Assembly (NCBI GenBank): GCA_023417975.1
Contig: JAEZDX010000368.1
Coordinates: 1-9,638, forward strand
Reading direction: 5' to 3'
Origin: Bacillota bacterium
GTDB lineage: Bacteria; Bacillota; Clostridia; Clostridiales; Clostridiaceae
DNA: 9,638 bases
Both the position numbers and the translations under genes were made by a program. The notes beneath the pieces are model-generated. The model was not told the origin of the DNA. It searched no databases and worked only from the letters and a program-made list of their open reading frames with translations. This document shows, piece after piece, positions 1 through 6,918 of the stretch (its first letter is position 1; each line of letters opens with the position of its first letter).

Positions 1-898
1 GAATAGGCGAATCCACTGTTGTTCTTTTACCTGTGAAAGGACCACCCATAATAAGCTCACCATATTCCGGGTAACAACCTCCGGCTCTCTTTAGCAAGGT
101 ATCTACACTTATACCTAAAGGAACATCACGAAATACTTGAATCAATTCACCTTTCAACTTTCCTGCCACCGTAATATCCTTATCGATGAAAGGTTTTTTC
201 TCATCCACCGCCTCATAAATCCTATAAACTGTTTCAGCGTTGAGTACTACAGCATTGGCCTCCAAAGGAAGCTGCTCAACATTAAGAAGCACTCCTTCCG
301 TTTCTCTGATAATGGCTCTTTCTTCCCCCATAGGATACATATCCGGCAGTATACATATTTCAATTTCATTTCCTGAAAGATGTTTCTTCAATGCCTCCAC
401 AGCCTTCTCGTGCTTTTGCTTAATGGCAAGCTTGCCTTTAGCTGCATGCACAATGTCCATTACTATGTTAATGCCTCGAATTACCTTTTCCGCCTTTTCC
501 TCCAGCATAGCGATATTATGACCAAGTATAGGTTCGCACTCTGCTGCATTTACTATAACTGTTCCCCCTTGCTGCAGTGGTTTTGAAAGCTTTATATAGG
601 TTGGAAACCCTGCACCGCCAAGTCCGCATACACCGGCTTCCTCCACCAATGCCAATGGAGTTTTCTCCTGCAGCTTTACATATTCAAAGGTATTTATTGC
701 GCTATCATTTTCAACCTCAATATATTCCTTAGTTACAGCTGTTACTATACCGTTCACTGAGGAATGAACGCTGCAGCCTATAGTATCTGGAGCTTTTCTT
801 GCAATAAGCTGTCCGCGCATTACTATATCTCCTATATTGACTACCGCAATTGCAGGTGACCCTATATGCTGTTTCATCAAAAACCTATACACTTGCAT
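1..898 (-). CDS. prdC: RnfC-family electron-transfer protein, PrdC-like (3' end off window)
   Basis: The open frame covers 299 codons with no stop and is cut by the left window edge. It starts at ATG 896-898 behind an AGGAG box (905-909). Visible: an N-terminal biotinyl/barrel-like segment (KQHIGSPAIAVVNIGD, residues 9-24, then GQLIA 29-33); the RnfC/NuoF-like glycine-rich nucleotide loop GLGGAGFPT at 92-100; and the flavin/NADH-fold motif NAAECEP at 117-123. Starting directly at the HIG-P motif, without the longer N-terminus of true RnfC, matches PrdC, the RnfC homologue linked to D-proline reductase; the following LGHN also fits. The family couples NADH or flavin to iron-sulfur electron transfer, usually in about 430 residues, so any C-terminal cluster motifs lie outside the window. 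Cys91 sits just before the glycine loop. No other proline-reductase gene is visible, so the PrdC name is moderately supported; RnfC-family membership is firm. Confidence 0.72.
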   Translation of the reverse strand, partial: MQVYRFLMKQHIGSPAIAVVNIGDIVMRGQLIARKAPDTIGCSVHSSVNGIVTAVTKEYIEVENDSAINTFEYVKLQEKTPLALVEEAGVCGLGGAGFPTYIKLSKPLQQGGTVIVNAAECEPILGHNIAMLEEKAEKVIRGINIVMDIVHAAKGKLAIKQKHEKAVEALKKHLSGNEIEICILPDMYPMGEERAIIRETEGVLLNVEQLPLEANAVVLNAETVYRIYEAVDEKKPFIDKDITVAGKLKGELIQVFRDVPLGISVDTLLKRAGGCYPEYGELIMGGPFTGKRTTVDSPI

Positions 899-904
899 GC
901 CCTT

Positions 905-909
905 TCTCC
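905..909 (-). promoter_or_regulatory. Ribosome binding site of the prdC-like gene
   Basis: Reads AGGAG on the minus strand, 6 nt before the ATG at 898. It fixes the start just before the conserved HIG-P segment. Confidence 0.7.
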
Positions 910-1077
910 TTTCCGTTTCCGTATAAATATACAATAATTCGTTTATGAATATCCTATTTTTCCCTTGTTAACATTTGGTTTTCTCAACTGTTTATACAAT
1001 AGTAATACACATTATGAAAATAGTAAAATTACAGTTTTCCATGTCTGTCATTACTTTTTATCATGTCAGAGCTATGC

Positions 1078-1131
1078 AAAAAAGCATAACAGCCATCACA
1101 GTGATCATCTGTGACATCCATTATGCTTTTT
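1078..1131 (-). terminator. Large hairpin with U-tail in the prdC/lysR divergent region
   Basis: The outer arms AAAAAGCATAA (1079-1089) and TTATGCTTTTT (1121-1131) are perfectly complementary, and the inner arms TCACAG (1096-1101) and CTGTGA (1109-1114) enclose a 7-nt loop. Between them (1090-1095 against 1115-1120) the minus-strand RNA makes four G-U wobbles, one Watson-Crick pair and one mismatch. The plus-strand RNA would have five mismatches there. The hairpin ends in six U on the minus strand. It could terminate or attenuate a leftward transcript leading to the prdC-like gene, or act in both directions more weakly. Confidence 0.6.
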
Positions 1132-1232
1132 AGTAATCCTATTAAGTTTTTTCATGCATTAACTGAGGAATCATTAAAATTTTCACACTTATAAAGTGAA
1201 TTTATCAAAGTTTAAACCTATTTGTATTAAGT

Positions 1233-1267
1233 TATACATTTTCTAAATTTCTACTCTATAATGTATA
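1233..1267 (+). promoter_or_regulatory. Putative lysR promoter with overlapping inverted-repeat operator
   Basis: A perfect TATAAT lies at 1257-1262, 45 bp before the lysR ATG. The -35 is poor (TTATAC or TATACA around 1232-1238). The promoter is framed by the inverted repeat TATACATT (1233-1240) and AATGTATA (1260-1267), whose right arm overlaps the -10. This is the position expected for autorepression by a LysR-type protein (inference). Confidence 0.45.
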
Positions 1268-1307
1268 CAAAAATAGCACTTTTTTACTTTAAAGGAGCTG
1301 AAATGTT

Positions 1308-2192
1308 ATGGACCTAAAAAAGTACGAGCTTTTTGCCCATGTAGCAGAGACAGGAAACTTTACAATAAGCGGAAATAGCCTTGGATATACTCAATCCGGC
1401 GTCAGCCATATAATTAAAGGTCTTGAGGATGAAATGGGCTTCCCCCTTTTTTCCAGAACAAGACGCGGAGTATCGTTGACGGAAAACGGCAAAAGAATTC
1501 TTCCGCTTATCCGTCAGATTTTATCCTCAAACTCACATCTGGAGCAAGCTGTAAACGAGCTAAACGGTCTTCTTATCGGTTCCATCAACATTGGCACCTA
1601 TTCCAGTATCTCTATAAATTGGCTTCCAAAAATCATATATGAATTTCAGAAGGACTTTCCCAACATCGATATACATATGAAGGAAGGCGGAATCGATGAA
1701 ATAGAGGCTTGGATTGAAAGCAGCGCTGTGGATTTCGGTTTCTGCAGCCGTAGAATCTCTCAGGAGTTTGACTGGCTTCCTCTTCAAAATGATCCGCTTA
1801 TGGCCATATTACCTAAAGACTTTCCTGTACCAAAAAGTAGAACTTACCCTATCTCTGCCTTTAGCAATCAGCCATTTATTATATCTGCTTTCGGCATCGA
1901 TTATGACATACATCTGGCGCTAAAAAAAGCGGAGGTAACTCCATGCATTCGCTTTTCCTCAACTGATGATCATGCCATTATATCTATGGTTGCAAACCAT
2001 TTGGGAATCAGTATACTTCCTAATTTAATGCTTAAGGACATTTCTGATGAGATTACAGCTCTTCCATTAGATCCGTATTCCTTCCGAAGCCTAGGTATAG
2101 GAGTAAAATCATTGCCTCGTATTTCACCTGCTTCCAAGAAATTTATCGAATATACAAAACGTATAATTCAAGCTGACAGGTTACAGTTTTAA
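1308..2192 (+). CDS. LysR-family transcriptional regulator
   Basis: A 294-residue protein, normal length for a LysR-type regulator. The N-terminal winged helix-turn-helix spans about residues 1-60, with the typical LysR sequence around YTQSGVSHIIKGLEDEMG and LFSRTRRGVSLTENG. A linker helix follows, then an effector-binding periplasmic-binding-protein-like domain from about residue 90 (GSINIGTYSSISINWLP) to the end. The start ATG follows AAAGGAG (1291-1297) at a good distance. The gene is divergent from the prdC-like gene and convergent with the EamA permease, overlapping its stop by 4 bp, so its targets could be either neighbour and itself. The effector cannot be told from sequence. Members of this type with an EamA neighbour often control that exporter (established pattern; inference here). 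Confidence 0.93.
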   Translation: MDLKKYELFAHVAETGNFTISGNSLGYTQSGVSHIIKGLEDEMGFPLFSRTRRGVSLTENGKRILPLIRQILSSNSHLEQAVNELNGLLIGSINIGTYSSISINWLPKIIYEFQKDFPNIDIHMKEGGIDEIEAWIESSAVDFGFCSRRISQEFDWLPLQNDPLMAILPKDFPVPKSRTYPISAFSNQPFIISAFGIDYDIHLALKKAEVTPCIRFSSTDDHAIISMVANHLGISILPNLMLKDISDEITALPLDPYSFRSLGIGVKSLPRISPASKKFIEYTKRIIQADRLQF

Positions 2193-3076
2193 GCCGGTTC
2201 GCTTTTTGAGGCAATAAGTACAGCCATAATTATTAGCATTCCTCCGATAAAAAAGCTGTAATTCAGTTGTTCGCCGAGACAAATCCAACCTAAAATCGAA
2301 CCTGTAACCGGCTGGAAGAATAAAAATAAGGAGCCGATTCCTGTATCCATCAGTTCAATGCCCTTATTCCATAAGAAAAATGCTGCAGCTGTTGATACAA
2401 TACCAATATATAGAACTCCAAAAAGTACCTGTCCATTATTTATTATTAAACCTACATTTTCATGTCTGTATAACATGAAAGGCGTTGTAAACAGAATGGC
2501 AAATAGCATTGCATAAGTAGTGACGGTTAATATATCCAACTTCTTTGAGGCTATTTTAACATAGATAGATAACATCGCCCAAGTAACGGCTGCTCCTACC
2601 AATGCAATATTCCCCCAAAAATGCTTTATCATCGCTGAATCCAATCCGATGATAATAATAACACCGCAGGATGCTATAAGTAGTGCTGCTATCTTTTTTT
2701 TAGTAAATTGTTCCTTCAGTATAAACCTTGCAAACAAAATTACAAATACTGGAGTAGAAGCCGTAATTAAAGAACCGGTATGAGCATCTGATAATTTTGT
2801 TCCAATAAATTGCAGGCATATGGAAGCAAAATAGCCTACAAAACCAATCCACGCTATGAGAAGCAAGTCCTTTTTCTTTACTGTCATTTTAATACCTTTT
2901 TTTCTATTTGAAAATATGAGTAATATAAACAAAACTATAAATGCAATAACATACCTAGTCCAAACAAGCGTAATGGGTGAAATAAAACTTAGCACATATT
3001 TGCTGACTACGAACATTCCACCCCATATTGATGCTGCTAAAAACAAGCATATAGCCCCCATTAATTTACTTTTCAT
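2189..3076 (-). CDS. EamA/DMT-family membrane transporter
   Basis: A polytopic membrane protein with about ten hydrophobic helices in two repeated EamA halves. The first half covers about residues 5-135 (from AICLFLAASIWGGMFVVSKY, through TASTPVFVILFARFILKEQ). The second covers about 150-290 (WGNIALVGAAVTWAMLSIY, then FFQPVTGSILGWICLGE). The family exports or imports small metabolites such as amino acids; the substrate cannot be predicted. I place the start at ATG 3074-3076 (295 residues). An upstream in-frame GTG at 3083-3085 lies almost on top of the ribosome binding site GAGGAA (3087-3092), which sits 10 nt from the ATG. It lies 58 bp downstream of the GH9 gene on the same strand with no terminator between, so the two may be co-transcribed. 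Its stop overlaps that of lysR by 4 bp, tail to tail. Confidence 0.92.
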   Translation of the reverse strand: MKSKLMGAICLFLAASIWGGMFVVSKYVLSFISPITLVWTRYVIAFIVLFILLIFSNRKKGIKMTVKKKDLLLIAWIGFVGYFASICLQFIGTKLSDAHTGSLITASTPVFVILFARFILKEQFTKKKIAALLIASCGVIIIIGLDSAMIKHFWGNIALVGAAVTWAMLSIYVKIASKKLDILTVTTYAMLFAILFTTPFMLYRHENVGLIINNGQVLFGVLYIGIVSTAAAFFLWNKGIELMDTGIGSLFLFFQPVTGSILGWICLGEQLNYSFFIGGMLIIMAVLIASKSEPA

Positions 3077-3086
3077 CTTTGACACT

Positions 3087-3092
3087 TCCTCT
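3087..3092 (-). promoter_or_regulatory. Ribosome binding site deciding the EamA start
   Basis: GAGGAA on the minus strand is 10 nt from ATG 3076 but only 1 nt from the alternative GTG at 3085, so the ATG is preferred. Confidence 0.6.
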
Positions 3093-3134
3093 TCGCTTTA
3101 TTACCCTCCCTTTAATTACATTAGTTACCCCAAT

Positions 3135-4754
3135 TTAAATATTAATATCTCTATTTAAAAATCCTGCAACAAATACTGCCGGTGAGTTCCAGTAAATAGT
3201 TATCTCATTGGTTGAATAACTCTCTGCATTATCAATAAAGCACTTTGCAGGAGGCATACCGCTGCAGCTTCTTTTAGCTGCAGCATCGAGCAGTCCGCTG
3301 CAGGGTCCTCCAGATACCAAGCCCGGGACAGGCTCAACTATTCCATCCCCTTCAGATGGTCTATGATGGGGGTGCACAATTGGTTTTGAACCATATCCGG
3401 TAACATAACATTGGCTTAGTGCGTTTACCCCAAATATATAATTCCATTGGTGTATTGCTGTTTCTACATATGCCTCTTCAGGTTCAAGAATATTGGCTAT
3501 TATTAAATGCATTGCATTATTAAGCAAACCCATATTACTGCCCCAACTATATTTATGAGGAAGGCTAGTAACCTTATATCCATCTTTTTCACTTATGCTG
3601 ACAAAGGTATTGGCACGTTCTATAAATCGTGATTTCAGCACTTCATATATACGTGCATCTACCTTAGAGCTTTCTGTAAACATGTATGCAACGGTACCAT
3701 ACCCTCCTACCGCTGACCACCCAAAAGAATTTGTATCCATTAAATTGCTAAAGACCCTCTTTAAATACTCATGATATTCAGCCTTCCCTGTCTTTCTGTA
3801 AAGTTCAGCTGCTGCCCAGTATCTTTCATCTAAATCCATTTTATCTCCATACTCACCTGAATCCATATTCGGTGGATTTTTAAATAGTTTTGCTTCAGGA
3901 TTATTCTCTAACCAGTTCCATGCTTTTTGTGCAGCGCCAAGACACCTTTCAGCAAATTCTTTCTCTTTGTCCTCATAAACCCTTGAAGCTAAGGCCATCA
4001 CTGCTGCAAAATCTGCTGTAGCAGTGCTTGAAACAGGATATATCACAATTGGAGCAGCATCTTCCTCCGGCATAATCATACCGGGAAAAAATTGCGTTGC
4101 AGCCTTGTGATACACTCCGCCGGTTTCTTTGTTCTGCATTTTGAAAAGCCATTCCAGCTCATATTTGGCTTCATTTAATATATCGGGCAAATGGTTACCG
4201 CTTTCCGGAATATTAATCTTATTATTGAAAGCCTCTGGAAAAAAATCATAAGCCAATAACAAGTCTGCCACTGCTTTAGCTGCTGCAACCACATAACGCC
4301 CGTAATCTCCCGCATCATGCCATCCTCCGCTTATTTCTACCTTAGTATCCGGAGCTTCGTATAATATGGCATCCCTCTTATGGCATATGCCGTGACTCCA
4401 CTTATCTGCATATTCTTTTTCAAGCTCAATGCCGCATCTTTGAAAATATAATGCCTTTAATAATCCGTCTTTAACGTTCTCATATACATTATCGGCAATG
4501 ACAAAACAATAGGAATTTCCCAGACCTTCTACAGATATATAATATTCACCCGAACTAGTAAGCTCTGTAAAGTCTCCCTGCACTACTGTTTCATCCGCAG
4601 CTTCATCATACATAGGCTTATCCATTTTTCCCTTAAAAACAATTTCATTATTCAATTTATTTATAATAGTGAATTCTTCAGCAATCCCTTTGCAAACAAA
4701 TACCTTCTTATCCAAGGGCCTATATCCTATTTGGTTCACATGAATATTTGACAT
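3135..4754 (-). CDS. Glycoside hydrolase family 9, cytoplasmic (no signal peptide)
   Basis: A 539-residue protein with an N-terminal Ig-like CelD_N domain (residues about 3-85, starting HVNQIGYRP) followed by a GH9 (alpha/alpha)6 barrel (about 95-533). Catalytic landmarks are intact: HDAGDYGR at 146-153, with Asp147 and Asp150 as the water-activating pair; the His motif HPHHR at 461-465; and the C-terminal GH9 signature from Phe506 to Ser524, where Glu517 is the predicted acid. There is no signal peptide, dockerin, carbohydrate-binding module or anchor, so it should act in the cytoplasm. Known intracellular GH9 enzymes include cellodextrin glucohydrolases and exo-beta-glucosaminidases of chitin-oligosaccharide pathways, so an exo-acting oligosaccharide hydrolase is more likely than a secreted cellulase (inference). 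Starts at ATG 4752-4754 behind GGAGGAG. It lies downstream of the terminator closing the PTS operon and upstream of the EamA gene. Confidence 0.93.
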   Translation of the reverse strand: MSNIHVNQIGYRPLDKKVFVCKGIAEEFTIINKLNNEIVFKGKMDKPMYDEAADETVVQGDFTELTSSGEYYISVEGLGNSYCFVIADNVYENVKDGLLKALYFQRCGIELEKEYADKWSHGICHKRDAILYEAPDTKVEISGGWHDAGDYGRYVVAAAKAVADLLLAYDFFPEAFNNKINIPESGNHLPDILNEAKYELEWLFKMQNKETGGVYHKAATQFFPGMIMPEEDAAPIVIYPVSSTATADFAAVMALASRVYEDKEKEFAERCLGAAQKAWNWLENNPEAKLFKNPPNMDSGEYGDKMDLDERYWAAAELYRKTGKAEYHEYLKRVFSNLMDTNSFGWSAVGGYGTVAYMFTESSKVDARIYEVLKSRFIERANTFVSISEKDGYKVTSLPHKYSWGSNMGLLNNAMHLIIANILEPEEAYVETAIHQWNYIFGVNALSQCYVTGYGSKPIVHPHHRPSEGDGIVEPVPGLVSGGPCSGLLDAAAKRSCSGMPPAKCFIDNAESYSTNEITIYWNSPAVFVAGFLNRDINI

Positions 4755-4761
4755 ATGTTTT

Positions 4762-4768
4762 CTCCTCC
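4762..4768 (-). promoter_or_regulatory. Ribosome binding site of the GH9 gene
   Basis: GGAGGAG on the minus strand, 7 nt from the ATG at 4754. Confidence 0.75.
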
Positions 4769-4875
4769 CTATTGATATCTAACTTCCAATTTAATATAGT
4801 AATTTAAAAAATGATACCGTGCGAAATTTAAACCTCTTTGAAATACAAGTATATTGTAATGTAGTAAAAATATAG

Positions 4876-4887
4876 AATCCATGGATT
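4876..4887. promoter_or_regulatory. 12-bp perfect palindrome upstream of the GH9 gene
   Basis: AATCCATGGATT is self-complementary and lies about 120 bp before the GH9 start, downstream of the PTS-operon terminator. It may be an operator. No convincing sigma-A promoter could be fixed in the 4755-4929 gap, and the regulator is unknown. Confidence 0.25.
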
Positions 4888-4919
4888 ATCTTATAATGAA
4901 TATGCTTGAACATGCTTCA

Positions 4920-4955
4920 CAAACAAAAACAGCCAAAGGCTTTGCCCTCTGACTG
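4920..4955 (-). terminator. Rho-independent terminator of the PTS operon
   Basis: In minus-strand RNA, a 10-bp stem (4946-4955 against 4930-4939, two G-U wobbles) closes a 6-nt loop. It is followed by a U-rich tail read from 4929 down to 4920. It starts 7 bp after the stop of the DUF871 gene and ends the operon before the GH9 gene. Confidence 0.8.
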
Positions 4956-4962
4956 CTTTTAT

Positions 4963-6051
4963 TTACAGAATAATATCGAATGCTCTCCATGGTTCCAAAT
5001 AGTCTAAAAGCATCGCTTCATTTTCTGGTATACGTCCCACTATGTTTTTACGGCCGTCATTGGGCATATCCCTCAAGATAATATGAAGCTCCCCTTTATA
5101 TCTTCCATATTCGTTGTTAATAATTACGACGTCACCTCGTTTTAAATTTTCAGTGTGATGCGACGCAATATCTGCATCCTTGTAAGCAATACGGCACATA
5201 GTTGAACGGGCCATATACTCGCTCATATCACCGCGGACAAAGTGGGGAAAATTAAAGATAATTTCTTTTTCTACATCACTGACCTTACTTGTAAGCTCTA
5301 TCTTGAAGGTTAACTTAGCAGGGTTCACTCTGCTTAATTCCTTGAGTTCCTCCTCAGCTGCATAGGCATTAGCTATAATCACATCATCAATGAAACCTGT
5401 TGCAAACAAGTGCCGAGCAGCTACATGTGCCGGGAGAAAACGGTGTTCTTCCAGCGTACATAGTCCTTCGTTTACGGGCCATGGTCCATAAGTATTTTCA
5501 TTTTGACTTGATACAAAAGCTGCAACTTTTAACCCCAGCTCTTTAAGACTTTTACTGCATTTTTCAAAATGGTTAAAGCTTAACCCCGTATACATTTGAG
5601 GGTAAAAATTATGACAAGCTATAATATTATCCTTGTTTGGTTTGTAGCTTAAAATATTGTCCATATATTTAGTGCCCATACTGGCATTAATTTCAACTTT
5701 AAGATTAAATTGATTATAGGTCATGAATGCTTCTTTTGCGCCATCGAAGCCCTCATCAAGCCTAATGCCTGCAGCTCCAAGCTCAGAGAAGAATCTTAAA
5801 TCCTCATAAGTTATACCCAGCTTAGAGAAAATTGAAGGCGCCACATCAAGTATAACTTCCATGCCTAAGGAATTGGCATGCCCTATAATCTCTTTAAATT
5901 CTGTTTTAATTTCATCAATGTTTTTACCTTCCACACTTAATAAACAGGTGAACACTCTCTTAAAGCCATACTTTGCTGCAAGTGTAAGATATTCCATATC
6001 CTTTTCTTTAGTTGAATGTTCCGGATAAATGGCAACACCCAGTCTTGGCAT
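4963..6051 (-). CDS. DUF871 / GH170 (MupG-family) 6-phospho-glycosidase
   Basis: A 362-residue protein of normal family length. An N-terminal TIM barrel (about 1-240) begins LGVAIYPEHS and carries the conserved HNFYP (147-151), TGLS (155-158) and GPWPVNEGLCTLEEHR (189-204) segments. A C-terminal cyclophilin-like beta-barrel (about 245-360) ends with LLDYLEPWRAFDIIL. The characterised member, MupG of Staphylococcus aureus, is a cytoplasmic 6-phospho-N-acetylmuramidase acting on a PTS-imported MurNAc-GlcNAc disaccharide. In this operon the PTS is of the lactose/cellobiose/chitobiose type, so the substrate is a 6-phospho-disaccharide of uncertain identity (inference). The ATG shares its A with the DUF3284 stop codon (TAATG), and its AGGAGGG box (6058-6064) is inside that gene, so translation is probably coupled. 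It is the last gene before the operon terminator. Fold and family are sure, substrate is not. Confidence 0.88.
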   Translation of the reverse strand: MPRLGVAIYPEHSTKEKDMEYLTLAAKYGFKRVFTCLLSVEGKNIDEIKTEFKEIIGHANSLGMEVILDVAPSIFSKLGITYEDLRFFSELGAAGIRLDEGFDGAKEAFMTYNQFNLKVEINASMGTKYMDNILSYKPNKDNIIACHNFYPQMYTGLSFNHFEKCSKSLKELGLKVAAFVSSQNENTYGPWPVNEGLCTLEEHRFLPAHVAARHLFATGFIDDVIIANAYAAEEELKELSRVNPAKLTFKIELTSKVSDVEKEIIFNFPHFVRGDMSEYMARSTMCRIAYKDADIASHHTENLKRGDVVIINNEYGRYKGELHIILRDMPNDGRKNIVGRIPENEAMLLDYLEPWRAFDIIL

Positions 6052-6515
6052 TACTTACCCTCCTTTTTTAATGAGTTATCTTTTGAATTAAGTATATGCT
6101 GCTCTAAATAAGCAAACTGTTTTCTCATTTTCTTTTTACTTCTTCCGGTATAAATAAGGGATGCAAAAAAGTAATTCCAGCTTTGAAGTATTGATGGTGA
6201 TTTGAAGGTCTCCTTATAGGTTATTTCCACCCCCTCATCTATATCATTTAATATATAATCAATGGTGTTTGTTCCCTTCTTGTTTTCAATGCATGCACTA
6301 TACCTGGTTGGCCTACTAAGCTCACTAATCATTACTTTCACCGGTACTTCATTGCCAAGCTGATTTCTCAGGATCTTTTTATAAGAAAAATCCTTTTGTA
6401 ATTTATCAATGGCTACACTTTTACTTGTGCTGTTTTTTATATCTTCAGAAATATAATTCAGAAGCTGTTCAAATACTTCATTTGCACTTACTTTTAATTG
6501 TACTTTAAGTTCCAT
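6051..6515 (-). CDS. DUF3284 domain protein (SRPBCC-like), PTS-operon accessory
   Basis: A soluble 154-residue protein without signal peptide or membrane segment. I recognise it as DUF3284, a family of unknown function found next to lactose/cellobiose-type PTS genes and DUF871 hydrolases. The pattern fits a START/polyketide-cyclase (SRPBCC) fold: an initial strand MELKVQLKVSANEVFEQLLN, as in cyclase proteins, mid-protein strands, and a long basic C-terminal helix (about 125-145, GRSKKKMRKQFAYLEQHIL). Such folds form a deep hydrophobic cavity and bind lipids or other ligands, so it may be a ligand-binding or sensing partner rather than an enzyme (inference). It lies 22 bp after the IIA gene with only a weak ribosome binding site (AGAAGAGAG region, about 6523-6531), and it overlaps the DUF871 gene by 1 nt. 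Confidence 0.72.
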   Translation of the reverse strand: MELKVQLKVSANEVFEQLLNYISEDIKNSTSKSVAIDKLQKDFSYKKILRNQLGNEVPVKVMISELSRPTRYSACIENKKGTNTIDYILNDIDEGVEITYKETFKSPSILQSWNYFFASLIYTGRSKKKMRKQFAYLEQHILNSKDNSLKKEGK

Positions 6516-6537
6516 TTTTACACTCTCTTCTTCATAA

Positions 6538-6843
6538 TTATATTTTTTTATATAAATCTATAATCTCTTCAGCCATTACTTTAATGGTTTCTGCACTCAT
6601 CATTTGATCTTCTGCATGAAGCAGTATTAAGTTAAATTCAATTTTTTCCCCGCCGGCTACCTTCTGAATCAGTTCAGCATGGGCATGATGTCCTTCTGCA
6701 TAAATATTGCTTCCTTCATCAATCAGGGAAGCAGCTTTTTCAAAATCACCTTTTTTAGCTGCATGAATAGCTTCAATATACATAGATTTTGCTGTACCTA
6801 CTGCTGAAATCATTTTAAAACAGATTAGTTCCATATTGTCCAT
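6538..6843 (-). CDS. PTS lactose/cellobiose-family EIIA component
   Basis: A 101-residue all-helical IIA protein of the Lac/Chb family. It accepts phosphate from HPr and passes it to the IIB encoded upstream. I choose ATG 6841-6843 rather than the in-frame ATG at 6858, because the strong GGAGGAA box (6850-6856) lies between them and would be inside the longer frame. Counting from the chosen start, the phospho-accepting His is expected at residue 52 in EGHHAHAELIQ, in the place of the active His of E. coli ChbA. His76 and Asp79 lie in LLHAEDQMM, the family's metal-binding segment. The usual Gln-Thr after the active His is replaced by His-Ala, a mild deviation. The gene lies 75 bp after the IIC gene with a perfect hairpin in the gap, and 22 bp before DUF3284. 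Confidence 0.93.
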   Translation of the reverse strand: MDNMELICFKMISAVGTAKSMYIEAIHAAKKGDFEKAASLIDEGSNIYAEGHHAHAELIQKVAGGEKIEFNLILLHAEDQMMSAETIKVMAEEIIDLYKKI

Positions 6844-6849
6844 TTTGCA

Positions 6850-6856
6850 TTCCTCC
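6850..6856 (-). promoter_or_regulatory. Ribosome binding site deciding the IIA start
   Basis: GGAGGAA on the minus strand lies 6 nt before ATG 6843 and inside the longer alternative frame that starts at 6858. It therefore supports the shorter protein. Confidence 0.75.
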
Positions 6857-6872
6857 ATAGATCTTTTAAAAT

Positions 6873-6900
6873 AGAGAAAAGAGGAAGTCCTCTTTTCTCT
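6873..6900 (-). terminator. Perfect 12-bp intercistronic hairpin between IIC and IIA
   Basis: AGAGAAAAGAGG (6873-6884) and CCTCTTTTCTCT (6889-6900) are fully complementary around a 4-nt loop. The minus-strand RNA continues ATTTTAAAAG, so there are only four U after the stem. It could be a partial terminator, or an RNA processing or stability element that sets the IIC to IIA ratio. Confidence 0.55.
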
Positions 6901-6918
6901 TACTGATGTATGATTCCC

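Noticed and set aside
137..586. Three plus-strand open frames of 68-93 codons
   Set aside because: They lie opposite the prdC-like gene, whose minus-strand frame has clear family motifs throughout.
1182..1200. Small palindrome CACTTATAAAGTG and its flanking TTCAC/GTGAA arms
   Set aside because: Short, AT-rich and not placed against a clear promoter; likely by chance in this region.
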